8,872 bases of DNA from Halieaceae bacterium (GCA_009886815.1 QXYP01000038.1:1-8872), one strand, 5' to 3'. Numbered from the stretch's first letter, positions 1 through 7,587 are shown. Made by a program: numbers and translations. The notes: generated by a model from the letters alone, not told the origin.

Positions 1-25
1 CTTTGCTCGCGGTTACTTTGAATAG

Positions 26-119
26 TGGCGGAAGAGGTAGGAGTCGAACCCACCAGGCGCTTTCTCAGCCCCTCACTGGTTTTGAAGACCAGGCACCCCA
101 CCGGGGACGTCGCTCTTCC
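26..119 (-). tRNA. selC: tRNA-Sec (UCA anticodon), selenocysteine tRNA
   Basis: Read on the minus strand, this 94-nt gene starts GGAAGAGC and ends with an encoded CCA at 26-28. The anticodon loop CTTCAAA (81-87) carries UCA at 83-85, closed by a 5-bp stem CTGGT/ACCAG. The D stem has 6 bp (CGTCCC/GGGGTG) with a short CGGT loop, as in bacterial tRNA-Sec. The long variable arm (55-73) pairs AGGGGCT with AGCGCCT around a GAGAA loop, with one internal G-G mismatch (58/70). The T loop is TTCGACT (42-48). The acceptor pairs 7 bp (113-119 with 30-36) and the T stem 5 bp; C8 (position 112) has no partner, whereas E. coli tRNA-Sec has an 8-bp acceptor. The molecule is charged with serine, converted by SelA and carried by SelB. 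It starts 6 nt after the selB stop codon, so it may be processed from the selAB transcript. The identity is firm; the geometry is odd. Confidence 0.95.
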
Positions 120-125
120 TATACA

Positions 126-2051
126 TCAGGCCTCGAGACCCAGTGCGCGCTGAACATTAGCACGGGCCAAAAGTACGCGCACGTTTCCCTCACGGCGGGT
201 GAGGTGAAGACGGTCGAAGTGCTCAAGAATTTCGACGGTAAGATTTCGACCGGTCCCAAACCTTGATTTCAACACCGCCACCGACAAGGCTTCGCCTTGA
301 TCATGGGCTAGAGTGAGACATTGGTAATAGTGTAGGAGCTGAGTGGGAAGGGCGTAGCGGTGCTTGTTAAGTTCATGGAGCTCACCCCGGCCCATGCCAA
401 TACGCAGCGCTTGTTGGGCAAACTGGTCGGGTACCTGTGCGAGGGAGAGTAAGTCTGATAGCAGGGGAAGGGCAACGCCGCCTTGTTGCAACTGTTGTTT
501 AAGCGCTTGCCAGTGGTCTAGCGCCTCTTGAGATTTGGCCGGTTGAAAGCCTTGGCGGCTGATGTGGCCCTCTCTAAAGGCAAGACTGCCCGATCGCAGC
601 AAAGCATCTGCGGCTGCGAGCCCTAGGGTTAAATCAAAGTGGCCCGCCAATGCTTTGTTCAGGGATGTCATTTTTACGCCTAGAGACTGGGGCTGCTCAC
701 GGTGCCACCGGTTTATGTAGTCAGCTAACCACTGAGTAGCAGATTGCCATTGTTTTTCTGTTACAGCCCAAATGTTTCCCTCTCTTTCAAATATTCGAAC
801 CTCATCCCTTGGAAAAAGACTCTCGGGTACCTGCGGATAATTACGATTACGCCAAAAGCGCGAGAGATCAACCGTGTGGTCACGGTGAAGCAATTGCGTT
901 AACGAAGATTTTGCGTCAGATATTTGTAAGGCGCGCAGCCAATGCAAACGGTCATTGCGAGACTTACCAAACTTTGGACCCTCCGGGTCGAGCACTTTGC
1001 CACCCCCGAGAACCAGAGTTTCCGCATGATCCTGAATTAAAATAGGCTCCCCCCAGGCGCCGCTGATGGGATCGTCAAGAATCAGCTGCGCAAGACACGA
1101 TTCCCCGGGTTTTAAGGGTTGCTCTGTTCTATCGATGTGAGCCAAGCGCGCTGCTCTGCGCTTGGCGCCTATGTACAGCTTAACGGGTGCCATATGCTTC
1201 AGTGCGTAGGGGGCGCTGCCCAGTAAGGTGACTTCGACGTCAAGGCGCTGGGAGAGGGGTGGGCCATTGGGTGTCACCAGCCAGTCACCCCGTTCGATCT
1301 GTTTCTGCGACACTTTGCCTGCTAGGGCCAGCGCGACGCGTTGGCCCGCTGAGGCTCGATCGACTTCGCAATTATTCGCCCTTAAATGGCGAATACGAAC
1401 CGACTGCCCACCGGGCAGCAGCTCAAGCAGGTCACCCTTTTTTACCTCTCCAGCACTCGCTGTTCCGGTTACCACAAGCCCGACACCATTAATATTAAAG
1501 CTTCGGTCGATAGACAGACGAAAGCCTCCAGTATTACGCTGTCTTTGGTGGGTCTCTGCGGCGGTGACTAAATGCTTTTTCAGCGCCTCCAGCCCCTGTC
1601 CCGACTGGCTAGATACGGCAAAAGATACGTGTTCTGGCCAGCGCCGCGTCTGTAGGAGCGCATCAACTTGTTGCAGCACTTCACTGACCCGAAGCGCATC
1701 AACCCGATCAACCTTGTTGATAACGACACACAAAGCCTCCACGCCCAAGATATCCAGCACATCAATATGCTCAAGGGTTTGTGGCATGGGGCCGTCGTCA
1801 GCGGCAACCACCAGCAGGCCCATATCAACACCGCTGATACCTGAGATCATGGTGTTGATAAACCGTCTGTGGCCCGGGACATCAATAAACCCGAGCGTAT
1901 GATCGGATGCTTGTGACAGATAGGCATAACCCAGATTAATGGATAGCCCACGCTCAATTTCTTCGGCAAGGGTATCGGTTTCTACCCCTGTCAGCCCTCG
2001 AATGAGAGATGTCTTACCGTGGTCGACATGTCCCGCCGTGGCTACAATCAA
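126..2051 (-). CDS. selB: Selenocysteine-specific elongation factor SelB
   Basis: This is a 641-residue GTPase that brings selenocysteinyl-tRNA to in-frame UGA codons by binding the mRNA SECIS hairpin; E. coli SelB has about 614 residues. Visible motifs are G1 GHVDHGKT (7-14), the switch region ERGLSINLGYAY (33-44), G3 DVPGH (57-61) and G4 NKVD (112-115). Translation domains II and III follow at about 175-340, with an IDR motif at 181-183. The C-terminal half (about 365-641) holds the winged-helix repeats. The last one contains FGTGRNLTVEILEHFDR and TRREGN (598-623), closely matching the SECIS-binding end of known SelB. The start codon is TTG, chosen because the methionine aligns with the SelB N-terminus directly before the GTPase core. 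Start and stop overlap with selA as TTGA, implying translational coupling. The gene ends in TGA. Confidence 0.97.
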   Translation of the reverse strand: MIVATAGHVDHGKTSLIRGLTGVETDTLAEEIERGLSINLGYAYLSQASDHTLGFIDVPGHRRFINTMISGISGVDMGLLVVAADDGPMPQTLEHIDVLDILGVEALCVVINKVDRVDALRVSEVLQQVDALLQTRRWPEHVSFAVSSQSGQGLEALKKHLVTAAETHQRQRNTGGFRLSIDRSFNINGVGLVVTGTASAGEVKKGDLLELLPGGQSVRIRHLRANNCEVDRASAGQRVALALAGKVSQKQIERGDWLVTPNGPPLSQRLDVEVTLLGSAPYALKHMAPVKLYIGAKRRAARLAHIDRTEQPLKPGESCLAQLILDDPISGAWGEPILIQDHAETLVLGGGKVLDPEGPKFGKSRNDRLHWLRALQISDAKSSLTQLLHRDHTVDLSRFWRNRNYPQVPESLFPRDEVRIFEREGNIWAVTEKQWQSATQWLADYINRWHREQPQSLGVKMTSLNKALAGHFDLTLGLAAADALLRSGSLAFREGHISRQGFQPAKSQEALDHWQALKQQLQQGGVALPLLSDLLSLAQVPDQFAQQALRIGMGRGELHELNKHRYALPTQLLHYYQCLTLAHDQGEALSVAVLKSRFGTGRNLTVEILEHFDRLHLTRREGNVRVLLARANVQRALGLEA

Positions 2052-3448
2052 AGTGTCAGCTCAGCCAACTGATTGACCCAGGGTGTTATGTGATCGTCTT
2101 CCAGGCAGCGCAGATCGAACCAAAGGGCACCTTGATGAATGCGCCCAATAACCGGTCTGGGCAACTCGCGAAAAGCGCTGCTCAGAGCCCGCAGATCACC
2201 ATCGACCCCGGAGTGGGGTGCTATTTTTAGCGCCGAGCTGGGCAGCGTTTCCACGGGCAAGGATCCGCTGCCAATCTGGCTGAGCGTCTCTTCGACGCTG
2301 ACATGAAATTGAGGTCCTAATGCCGATGCGACTGTTGGTAGCAGTGCTATGGCGACTTGCTCGATATCGGCCTTGGGTCGGGTGATTAGGCGCAATGTAG
2401 GCAAGTTGTCAGGGAGTGTTTCGGGATGGTTGTACAGCTTCAGTGTTTCAGCCAAAGCTGCCAAAGTCATTTTGTCGAGGCGCAGGGCGCGCTTTAAGGG
2501 ATTGGATTTGATCTGCGCGATCAAGTCGGCGCGGCCCGCGATTAGGCCCGCCTGCGGACCTCCCAGCAGTTTATCGCCACTAAAGGTTACGAGGTCGGCG
2601 CCGTGACGTATCGCATCGGCAACGGTGGGCTCTTTAGGTAGGTTAAAAGCGTCAAAATTGAGCAGATTGCCACTGCCTAAATCAATCATGAAGGGTATGC
2701 CAAGGCCCGTGGCCAGATTCCCCAGCTCGGTTTCGGTGGGGGTGGTGGTATAGCCCTCAATTCGGTAGTTGCTGGTGTGCACCTTCATAAGCAGCGCCGT
2801 ATCAGCATCGATGCCCGTGGCATAGTCACTGAGGTGGGTACGGTTCGTGGTACCCACTTCAACCAATGAGCAGCCCGCACGGCTCATGATGTCGGGGATG
2901 CGAAAAGAGCCACCAATCTCAACTAACTCGCCCCGTGAGACAGCGACCTTTTGACCCATGGCCAAGGTGTTAAGCGCCAGCAGTACGGCTGCCGCGTTGT
3001 TGTTGACCGCAGTGGCGGCCTCGGCACCTGTCAGTTCACAGATCATGGCCTCAATGTGGGACTCACGGTCGCCACGCTTGCCGCTCGCCAAATCAAACTC
3101 CAGATTACTCGCGCCGGCTGCCACCTCGGTAACGGCTGTAATTGCCGACTCACAAAGTTGAGCTCGCCCCAAATTACTGTGTAAAACAATGCCGGTTAGA
3201 TTAAACACGGGAATCAATGTGGCTTCGTGCCCGGAGGTTACAGCTTCAACAACCAGCTGCTTAATCTTTTCCAGATCAATCGATGGTGAAGCCCCGATGC
3301 TGATTTCCTGCCGCAACTGCGCGAGCTGATTGCGCACGCCCTGGGCAATTTGTGCGTGGCCCCATTTCGCGATTTCCCCGGTCATGGACTCGAGGATGAC
3401 GCTGACTGCAGGGAGCTGCCTTAATTTTTGCTGTATCGGATTGTCCAC
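2048..3448 (-). CDS. selA: L-seryl-tRNA(Sec) selenium transferase SelA
   Basis: This PLP-dependent cytoplasmic enzyme converts seryl-tRNA-Sec to selenocysteinyl-tRNA-Sec using selenophosphate. It has 466 residues, near the E. coli length of 463. The N-terminal tRNA-binding region begins with QLPAVSVIL near residue 11, the typical SelA opening. The core shows NLTGIVLHSNLGRA (83-96), a conserved Asn-rich NNNAAAVLLAL stretch (149-159) and the PLP-lysine motif SGDKLLGGPQAG, with Lys293 equivalent to the E. coli Schiff-base lysine. The GTG start at 3446-3448 is the first possible one: an in-frame TAG lies three codons upstream. No strong Shine-Dalgarno precedes it. It is the first gene of the minus-strand sel module, its TGA stop overlaps the selB start, and it is divergent from the carboxyltransferase gene. 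The selenophosphate synthetase gene selD is not in the window. Confidence 0.97.
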   Translation of the reverse strand: MDNPIQQKLRQLPAVSVILESMTGEIAKWGHAQIAQGVRNQLAQLRQEISIGASPSIDLEKIKQLVVEAVTSGHEATLIPVFNLTGIVLHSNLGRAQLCESAITAVTEVAAGASNLEFDLASGKRGDRESHIEAMICELTGAEAATAVNNNAAAVLLALNTLAMGQKVAVSRGELVEIGGSFRIPDIMSRAGCSLVEVGTTNRTHLSDYATGIDADTALLMKVHTSNYRIEGYTTTPTETELGNLATGLGIPFMIDLGSGNLLNFDAFNLPKEPTVADAIRHGADLVTFSGDKLLGGPQAGLIAGRADLIAQIKSNPLKRALRLDKMTLAALAETLKLYNHPETLPDNLPTLRLITRPKADIEQVAIALLPTVASALGPQFHVSVEETLSQIGSGSLPVETLPSSALKIAPHSGVDGDLRALSSAFRELPRPVIGRIHQGALWFDLRCLEDDHITPWVNQLAELTL

Positions 3449-3482
3449 GGATGACTATCTGTATTGATGGCTGGAGAGGTGG

Positions 3483-3510
3483 AGTGTAGCGGTTGCACAC
3501 AAGAGGGCAA
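3483..3510 (-). promoter_or_regulatory. Candidate sigma-70 promoter for selAB
   Basis: On the minus strand, TTGCCC (3505-3510) and TACACT (3483-3488) are separated by 16 nt. Each matches four of six consensus positions. A transcript would start near 3476 and leave a leader of about 28 nt before the selA GTG. The rest of the 216-bp divergent gap (3449-3664) shows no convincing promoter for the plus-strand gene and no clear operator. This call rests on consensus matching only. Confidence 0.3.
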
Positions 3511-3664
3511 TCTCTCAGGCGGTGTTGTGGGTGCGGGTTTTGCTGCGCATTCGCCTTGGTAGACGTTAGAACAATCTAAGCTTGGGCAGCTCTTTTCTAA
3601 ATCAGCACACGATAAATAAGTGAGATAAGCTTCACCGAGTTAATCACGAGGCGCACTCTTAATC

Positions 3665-5218
3665 ATGACTTGGAAAGCAGAAACCGATGAAATAGCGCGT
3701 AGGCGGAAGTTGGCCCTCAATCAGGGAGGCACTGAAGCTATTGCTAAACAGCACAGTCAAAACCGCCTCACCATTCGGGAGCGCATCGAAAAACTCATAG
3801 ATCCGGGAAGTTTGGAAGAAGTGGGTCCTGCAGCGGGTACTCCCCATTACGACGATAACGGTGTACTCACGGGATTGGATCCCGCCAACTTTGTGCTGGG
3901 GTTTGCCAAGGTGGAGGGCCGCCGAATTATTGTAGGTGGCGAAGATTTTACTCTGCGAGGCGGCTCACCCTCGGCGGCGGGTCTTAGGAAAAGCGTCTAT
4001 GCGGAAGAGCTGGCGGTGCAATACCGGCTGCCCTTGGTCCGTTTACACGAGGGTTCGGGTGGGAGTGTGGGTGGTACGGGCGGTGCCGGGCCCAGCTTGC
4101 CGGGGCCGGTTAATGCGCCAGCGCGTTTTCGCTCTGTAGCCCAGGCTATGGCGACTGTGCCGGTGGCCAGCGCGGCTTTAGGGGCCGTAGCGGGGTTGCC
4201 CGCCGGTCGACTGGTGTCTTCACATTTCTCGGTGATGTCTAAAAGCACCGCACAAATCCTAACCGCGGGGCCCGCTGTTGTGGAACGCGCCATGGGCGAG
4301 AAAAAAAGTAAAGATGAACTGGGAGGCTGGAAGGTACACACCAAGAATGGCACCGTCGATAATGGGGCCGAAGATGAAGCCGCTTGCATTGCCGAGATTC
4401 GACGCTTTCTCTCGTACATGCCCGACAACATTTATCAGTTGGCACCGGTTCTCCCCTGCGACGATCCGGTAGATCGTTGTGATGAACATCTTTTAGAAGT
4501 CGTACCCCGTAATCGCAGACAGGCTTTTGACATGCGCTCGATCATTACATCGGTCGTCGATAGGGATAGCTTCTTTGAGATGGGTCGGGGTTATGGGCGC
4601 TCACAAATTACCGGGCTTGCGCGTCTCAATGGTCAAACAGTGGGTGTTTGGGCCAACGATGGCCGGTTTCTCGCGGGCTCTATGACCGCCGATGGCGCCC
4701 ACAAAGCCCGCCGCTTTATGGAGCTTTGTGAAACCTTCAGTTTCCCCATTGTGAGCCTCGTGGATGAGCCTGGTTTTATGATTGGCAGTCAGGCGGAGCG
4801 GGACGCGACCATTCGCCACGGTGCCTCGGCCGTGCTGACCGCGGCCTTGACTACCGTGCCTTGGGTCTCGGTCATGATTCGACGATCTTTTGGGGTCGCG
4901 CAGGCAGCGCACTACGGACCCGACGGCTACGTCATTGCTTGGCCGTCAGCCGAAAGTGGGCCGCTGCCGGTGGAGGGCGGGGTGGCTGTGGCCTTCCGGC
5001 GTGAGATTGCAGCGGCACCCGACCCTGATGCCCGGCGACGCGAACTGGAGGAACAACTGGCGGCCAAGCAGTCGCCCTTTCCCAGAGCCGAGGCCTTGGG
5101 TGTTCACGATCTCATCGACCCACGCCAGACGCGCCCCGAACTGTGCCGCTGGCTGGATCGTGTGCAGCCGCTACTGCCATCGCTTTTGGGTCCAACAACT
5201 TTTTCTATCAGGCCATAG
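3665..5218 (+). CDS. Acyl-CoA carboxylase, carboxyltransferase (beta) subunit, substrate unknown
   Basis: This 517-residue protein belongs to the propionyl-CoA carboxylase beta / methylmalonyl-CoA decarboxylase alpha family, whose members move CO2 between carboxybiotin and an acyl-CoA. The N-terminal half has the usual NRLTIRERIEKLIDPGS (33-49) and a glycine-rich loop EGSGGSVGGTGG (129-140) at the oxyanion-hole position. The C-terminal half has the typical VDEPGFMIG (366-374), IRHGAS (383-388), AWPSAES (425-431) and DLIDPRQTRPEL (482-493). Two spots diverge from classic PccB: the first loop lacks the SGGARIQEG pattern, and SFGVAQAAHYG (408-418) replaces the usual YGGAYDVM. Acyl-CoA choice therefore cannot be read from the motifs. 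A GAGG sits 13 nt before the ATG. The biotinyl carrier gene follows after 21 nt, almost certainly in the same operon. A biotin carboxylase is missing nearby. Confidence 0.85.
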   Translation: MTWKAETDEIARRRKLALNQGGTEAIAKQHSQNRLTIRERIEKLIDPGSLEEVGPAAGTPHYDDNGVLTGLDPANFVLGFAKVEGRRIIVGGEDFTLRGGSPSAAGLRKSVYAEELAVQYRLPLVRLHEGSGGSVGGTGGAGPSLPGPVNAPARFRSVAQAMATVPVASAALGAVAGLPAGRLVSSHFSVMSKSTAQILTAGPAVVERAMGEKKSKDELGGWKVHTKNGTVDNGAEDEAACIAEIRRFLSYMPDNIYQLAPVLPCDDPVDRCDEHLLEVVPRNRRQAFDMRSIITSVVDRDSFFEMGRGYGRSQITGLARLNGQTVGVWANDGRFLAGSMTADGAHKARRFMELCETFSFPIVSLVDEPGFMIGSQAERDATIRHGASAVLTAALTTVPWVSVMIRRSFGVAQAAHYGPDGYVIAWPSAESGPLPVEGGVAVAFRREIAAAPDPDARRRELEEQLAAKQSPFPRAEALGVHDLIDPRQTRPELCRWLDRVQPLLPSLLGPTTFSIRP

Positions 5219-5239
5219 TTATTTTGGAGGTGTATTCGC

Positions 5240-5455
5240 ATGACAAAAGTTGAGTTAGAAACCGGGGGCTCGGTCTGGAAGATGCTGGTGAAGCCCGGTG
5301 ATCAGGTGGCGCAAGGTGACACCTTATTTATTTTAGAGGTCATGAAGATGGAGGTCCCTTATCCCGCACCTATTTCAGGTGAGGTGGCTGCGACGTATAT
5401 TGCAGAGGGTGATGCTGTCGAGGAAGATCAATTGGCACTAGAGATCGCACCTTAA
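5240..5455 (+). CDS. Stand-alone biotinyl domain (biotin carboxyl carrier) protein
   Basis: This 71-residue protein is a single biotin/lipoyl-attachment domain. The biotinylation motif EVMKME (33-38) presents Lys36, with the usual beta-sheet context: a VKPGDQVAQGDTLFILE strand-turn before it, and PAPISGEV (42-49) and IAEGDAVEEDQ after it. It lacks the Pro/Ala linker and N-terminal extension of the AccB subunit of fatty-acid synthesis, so it is more likely dedicated to the adjacent carboxyltransferase, carrying CO2 from a biotin carboxylase encoded elsewhere. GGAGG at 5226-5230 lies 9 nt before the ATG, a strong ribosome site, and the gap to the preceding gene is 21 nt. EVMKME rather than a lipoyl DKA-type motif argues for biotin. 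Confidence 0.9.
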   Translation: MTKVELETGGSVWKMLVKPGDQVAQGDTLFILEVMKMEVPYPAPISGEVAATYIAEGDAVEEDQLALEIAP

Positions 5456-5585
5456 TGGATTAAGATTCGCTTCACGTGGCCCTTGCGCGTTGTTTTTTGG
5501 TAAGGGTTTTGAAAGGCACGGCAGCCTATTTACCGAGCATTATGAATTACTGCTAAATAACGGCACTGTTTGAGGAACGCTAACG

Positions 5586-7337
5586 ATGAAATGGACCGTC
5601 ACGAAGATTTCCGATTTGCCGTTAAAGACGTGCCTCGTCGGTTCCCTCATGTTCTTTGGTTTGTGCGCCGGCCCAGCGGCTTCAACCTGGGCTGCTGATT
5701 TTATTTTTACAGGTGGGCATATTTATACCGCGGATACCACGGCACCGACCGCAGAGGCGCTAGTCGTTGACGACGATACGATTGTTTTCGTGGGGTCCAA
5801 GGAAGAGGCTATGACTTACCGCAAGCCTTCCACCCGTGTGATCGATACCGAGGGCAAAATGGTGATGCCCGGATTTCACGATGCCCACCTCCACACTTTT
5901 ATGGGCGGGCGCAGCTTGCTGGGGTGTGATCTTGCGGAAGCTCCCGACCTACAAGCCATCGAGACGATCCTGAGCTCGTGCCTGGAAAAACGTCAGCAGC
6001 AGTGGCTGGTCGCTGAAGGCCTCAATCTTGGGTTGTTTGGCCAGTCTGGCCCTGAGCTTGGCTGGTTAAATAGCGTGACCAACAGCGTGCCCATGTTGCT
6101 TAGAGCGTCAGATGGACATTCGGTGTCTGCCAATACGCCGGGGCTAGAGTTGGCACAAATCTCCAATGAAACTGAAGATCCGCCAGCGGGCATTATTGAA
6201 CGCGATGAGTCGGGTGCCCCCAGCGGTACTTTCCGCGAGTCGGCCATGTATTTGTTAGAGCGGCACGTGCCGACCATGACCGAACAAGATCGCCTGAAGA
6301 CAATGCGTGCTGCTATTGCCGCCATGAATCAGTTCGGTATCACCAGCGCTTTTGATGCCTGGGTCAGCGCGGCCGATGTGTCTGCGTATCGTGCTCTGGA
6401 TGCGGACAATCAGTTAAACCTCCGTATTAGGGCGGCGCTGGCCTACGGTCACGGTGATTTGTTTACGACGGACACTGCCGCTGTTTACGAATCTCACCTC
6501 AAGGATCGGGAGGCGCTCAGTACTGATCGTTTCACGTTAGGGGCAGTAAAGTTATTTATCGATGGTGTTTTAGAGGGTGAGACTGCGGTGCTGCTGACGC
6601 CTTACCTCAACAAGCCCGGGTACCTGGGTGAGTTGACTTACCCCCAAGACGAACTGAATCAAATGGTTTCCGATTTGGTTGAAAATGATGTGCAGGTTTA
6701 TACCCACGCCCTAGGCGATGGCGGCGTTCGTGCCATTTTGGATGCTTTTGAACAGGCTAAGCAGGTACACGGATCTAAAGATCTTCGCCATCACGTTTCA
6801 CACATGCAGTTAATTCATCCCGATGATCATGGTCGTTTCGCCGAGCTCGACGTGGCGGCCAATTTTCAGGCGCTCTGGGCGCTACCCGATGAGTGGATTA
6901 TCAATCTGAACTTGCCTGTGGTCGGTTTGGATCGTGTCCACCGCATGTATCCGATCGCGAGTATTGTTGAATCCGGCGCGACGATTGTGGGTGGCAGCGA
7001 CTGGAACGTGAGTTCCCTCAATCCACTCGATGCGATTGAAGTTGCTATTTTGCGGCAGGATTGGTTGGCCAACGATACGCTGACGACGGAGGAGCTCACG
7101 CAGTTGGATGTGCTCAACCGAGCTGAGCGGGTTGACCTCGACACCATGCTTAAGGCCTATACCATTAATGCGGCGTGGTCGATGCATCAGGAAGCGGTGA
7201 CCGGTAGCCTCACTCCCGGTAAGCGTGCTGATATCGTCATTCTCTCTGAGGACTTGTTTGCCATACCGCCCCAGCGCATTAGTACGGTGCAGGTTGAGCA
7301 GACGTTTATTGACGGCAAACGGGTCTATTCAAATTAG
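5586..7337 (+). CDS. Exported YtcJ-like metal-dependent amidohydrolase
   Basis: This 583-residue protein is of the amidohydrolase_3 (YtcJ/NfdA-like) family, metal hydrolases acting on amides, N-acyl or ring C-N bonds; the true substrate is not predictable. The N-terminus looks like a Sec signal peptide: basic start, hydrophobic segment about 15-30 and likely cleavage around STWAA (33-37), which places it in the periplasm. Metal motif PGFHDAHLH (95-103) supplies His101 and His103. Further family landmarks are SDGHS (175-179), TFRESAM (215-221), KLFIDGVLEG with Lys322, YTHALGDGG with His374, HHVSHMQ (402-408) and GGSDWNVSSLNPL with Asp472. The C-terminus closes with the composite beta-domain motif SLTPGKRADIVIL (541-553). 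GAGGA at 5572-5576, 9 nt before the ATG, supports the start. It lies 130 nt after the biotinyl gene on the same strand; shared transcription is possible but not shown. Confidence 0.88.
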   Translation: MKWTVTKISDLPLKTCLVGSLMFFGLCAGPAASTWAADFIFTGGHIYTADTTAPTAEALVVDDDTIVFVGSKEEAMTYRKPSTRVIDTEGKMVMPGFHDAHLHTFMGGRSLLGCDLAEAPDLQAIETILSSCLEKRQQQWLVAEGLNLGLFGQSGPELGWLNSVTNSVPMLLRASDGHSVSANTPGLELAQISNETEDPPAGIIERDESGAPSGTFRESAMYLLERHVPTMTEQDRLKTMRAAIAAMNQFGITSAFDAWVSAADVSAYRALDADNQLNLRIRAALAYGHGDLFTTDTAAVYESHLKDREALSTDRFTLGAVKLFIDGVLEGETAVLLTPYLNKPGYLGELTYPQDELNQMVSDLVENDVQVYTHALGDGGVRAILDAFEQAKQVHGSKDLRHHVSHMQLIHPDDHGRFAELDVAANFQALWALPDEWIINLNLPVVGLDRVHRMYPIASIVESGATIVGGSDWNVSSLNPLDAIEVAILRQDWLANDTLTTEELTQLDVLNRAERVDLDTMLKAYTINAAWSMHQEAVTGSLTPGKRADIVILSEDLFAIPPQRISTVQVEQTFIDGKRVYSN

Positions 7338-7348
7338 CCGCAGGCCCG

Positions 7349-7370
7349 TCGCGGTGGCGCCCGATTTTTT
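7349..7370 (+). terminator. Possible weak Rho-independent terminator after the amidohydrolase
   Basis: Twelve nucleotides after the TAG stop, TCG-c-GG (7349-7354) can pair with CCCGA (7360-7364) around a TGGCG loop, followed by six T (7365-7370). The stem is only five pairs with a bulged C, so termination may be partial. If real, the thiolase would need its own promoter. Confidence 0.35.
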
Positions 7371-7482
7371 ACTGAACTCATAGCGGGTCTGAAGAAGCGC
7401 CTAGAGAGCTGACTTCTGCAGTGCGATTGTTTCATCCCTTTGAGGTTTGTGTCGTGTTTCTAGTCGTGTGCTCGATAAAGTT

Positions 7483-7512
7483 TTGACCCCAGTCGATCTG
7501 GGTGTCTGCAAT
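7483..7512 (+). promoter_or_regulatory. Candidate thiolase promoter with inverted repeat in the spacer
   Basis: TTGACC (7483-7488, five of six consensus positions) and TGCAAT (7507-7512, four of six) are 18 nt apart. Between them lies CCCAG-TCGAT-CTGGG (7488-7502), a 5-bp inverted repeat with a 5-nt spacer, placed where a repressor would block RNA polymerase. The rest of the 7338-7548 gap shows nothing else clear. Both elements are inferred from pattern only; the repeat is short enough to be chance. Confidence 0.28.
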
Positions 7513-7581
7513 AGACCCCTCTAATCCAAAGTTTTATGATGAAAATCAGTGGCGGCCATGTGTCGTCGCAGCAAACTGAGC

Positions 7582-7587
7582 GAGGAA
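7582..7587 (+). promoter_or_regulatory. Ribosome binding site that sets the thiolase start
   Basis: GAGGAA (7582-7587) lies 6 nt before GTG at 7594-7596. The protein read from this GTG begins MIEAFIYDAIRSPRGK, which matches the normal thiolase N-terminus. The upstream in-frame GTG (7549) and ATG (7558) would add a 15- or 12-residue tail without homology and have no comparable Shine-Dalgarno. Confidence 0.75.

Noticed and set aside
1228..1902. Long plus-strand open frame of 224 codons opposite selB
   Set aside because: It is antisense to a strongly conserved gene, is rich in Ser/Thr/Arg and low-complexity, and has no domain or ribosome site; it is a shadow of selB codon usage.
3997..4431. Minus-strand open frame of 144 codons opposite the carboxyltransferase
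   Set aside because: Composition follows the complementary GC-rich codons of the real gene; no motif or start signal supports it.
5480..5515. Possible terminator after the biotinyl gene (CCCTT ... AAGGG)
   Set aside because: The arms are 5 bp with a loop of about 16 nt, and the T-run lies inside the loop rather than after the stem.
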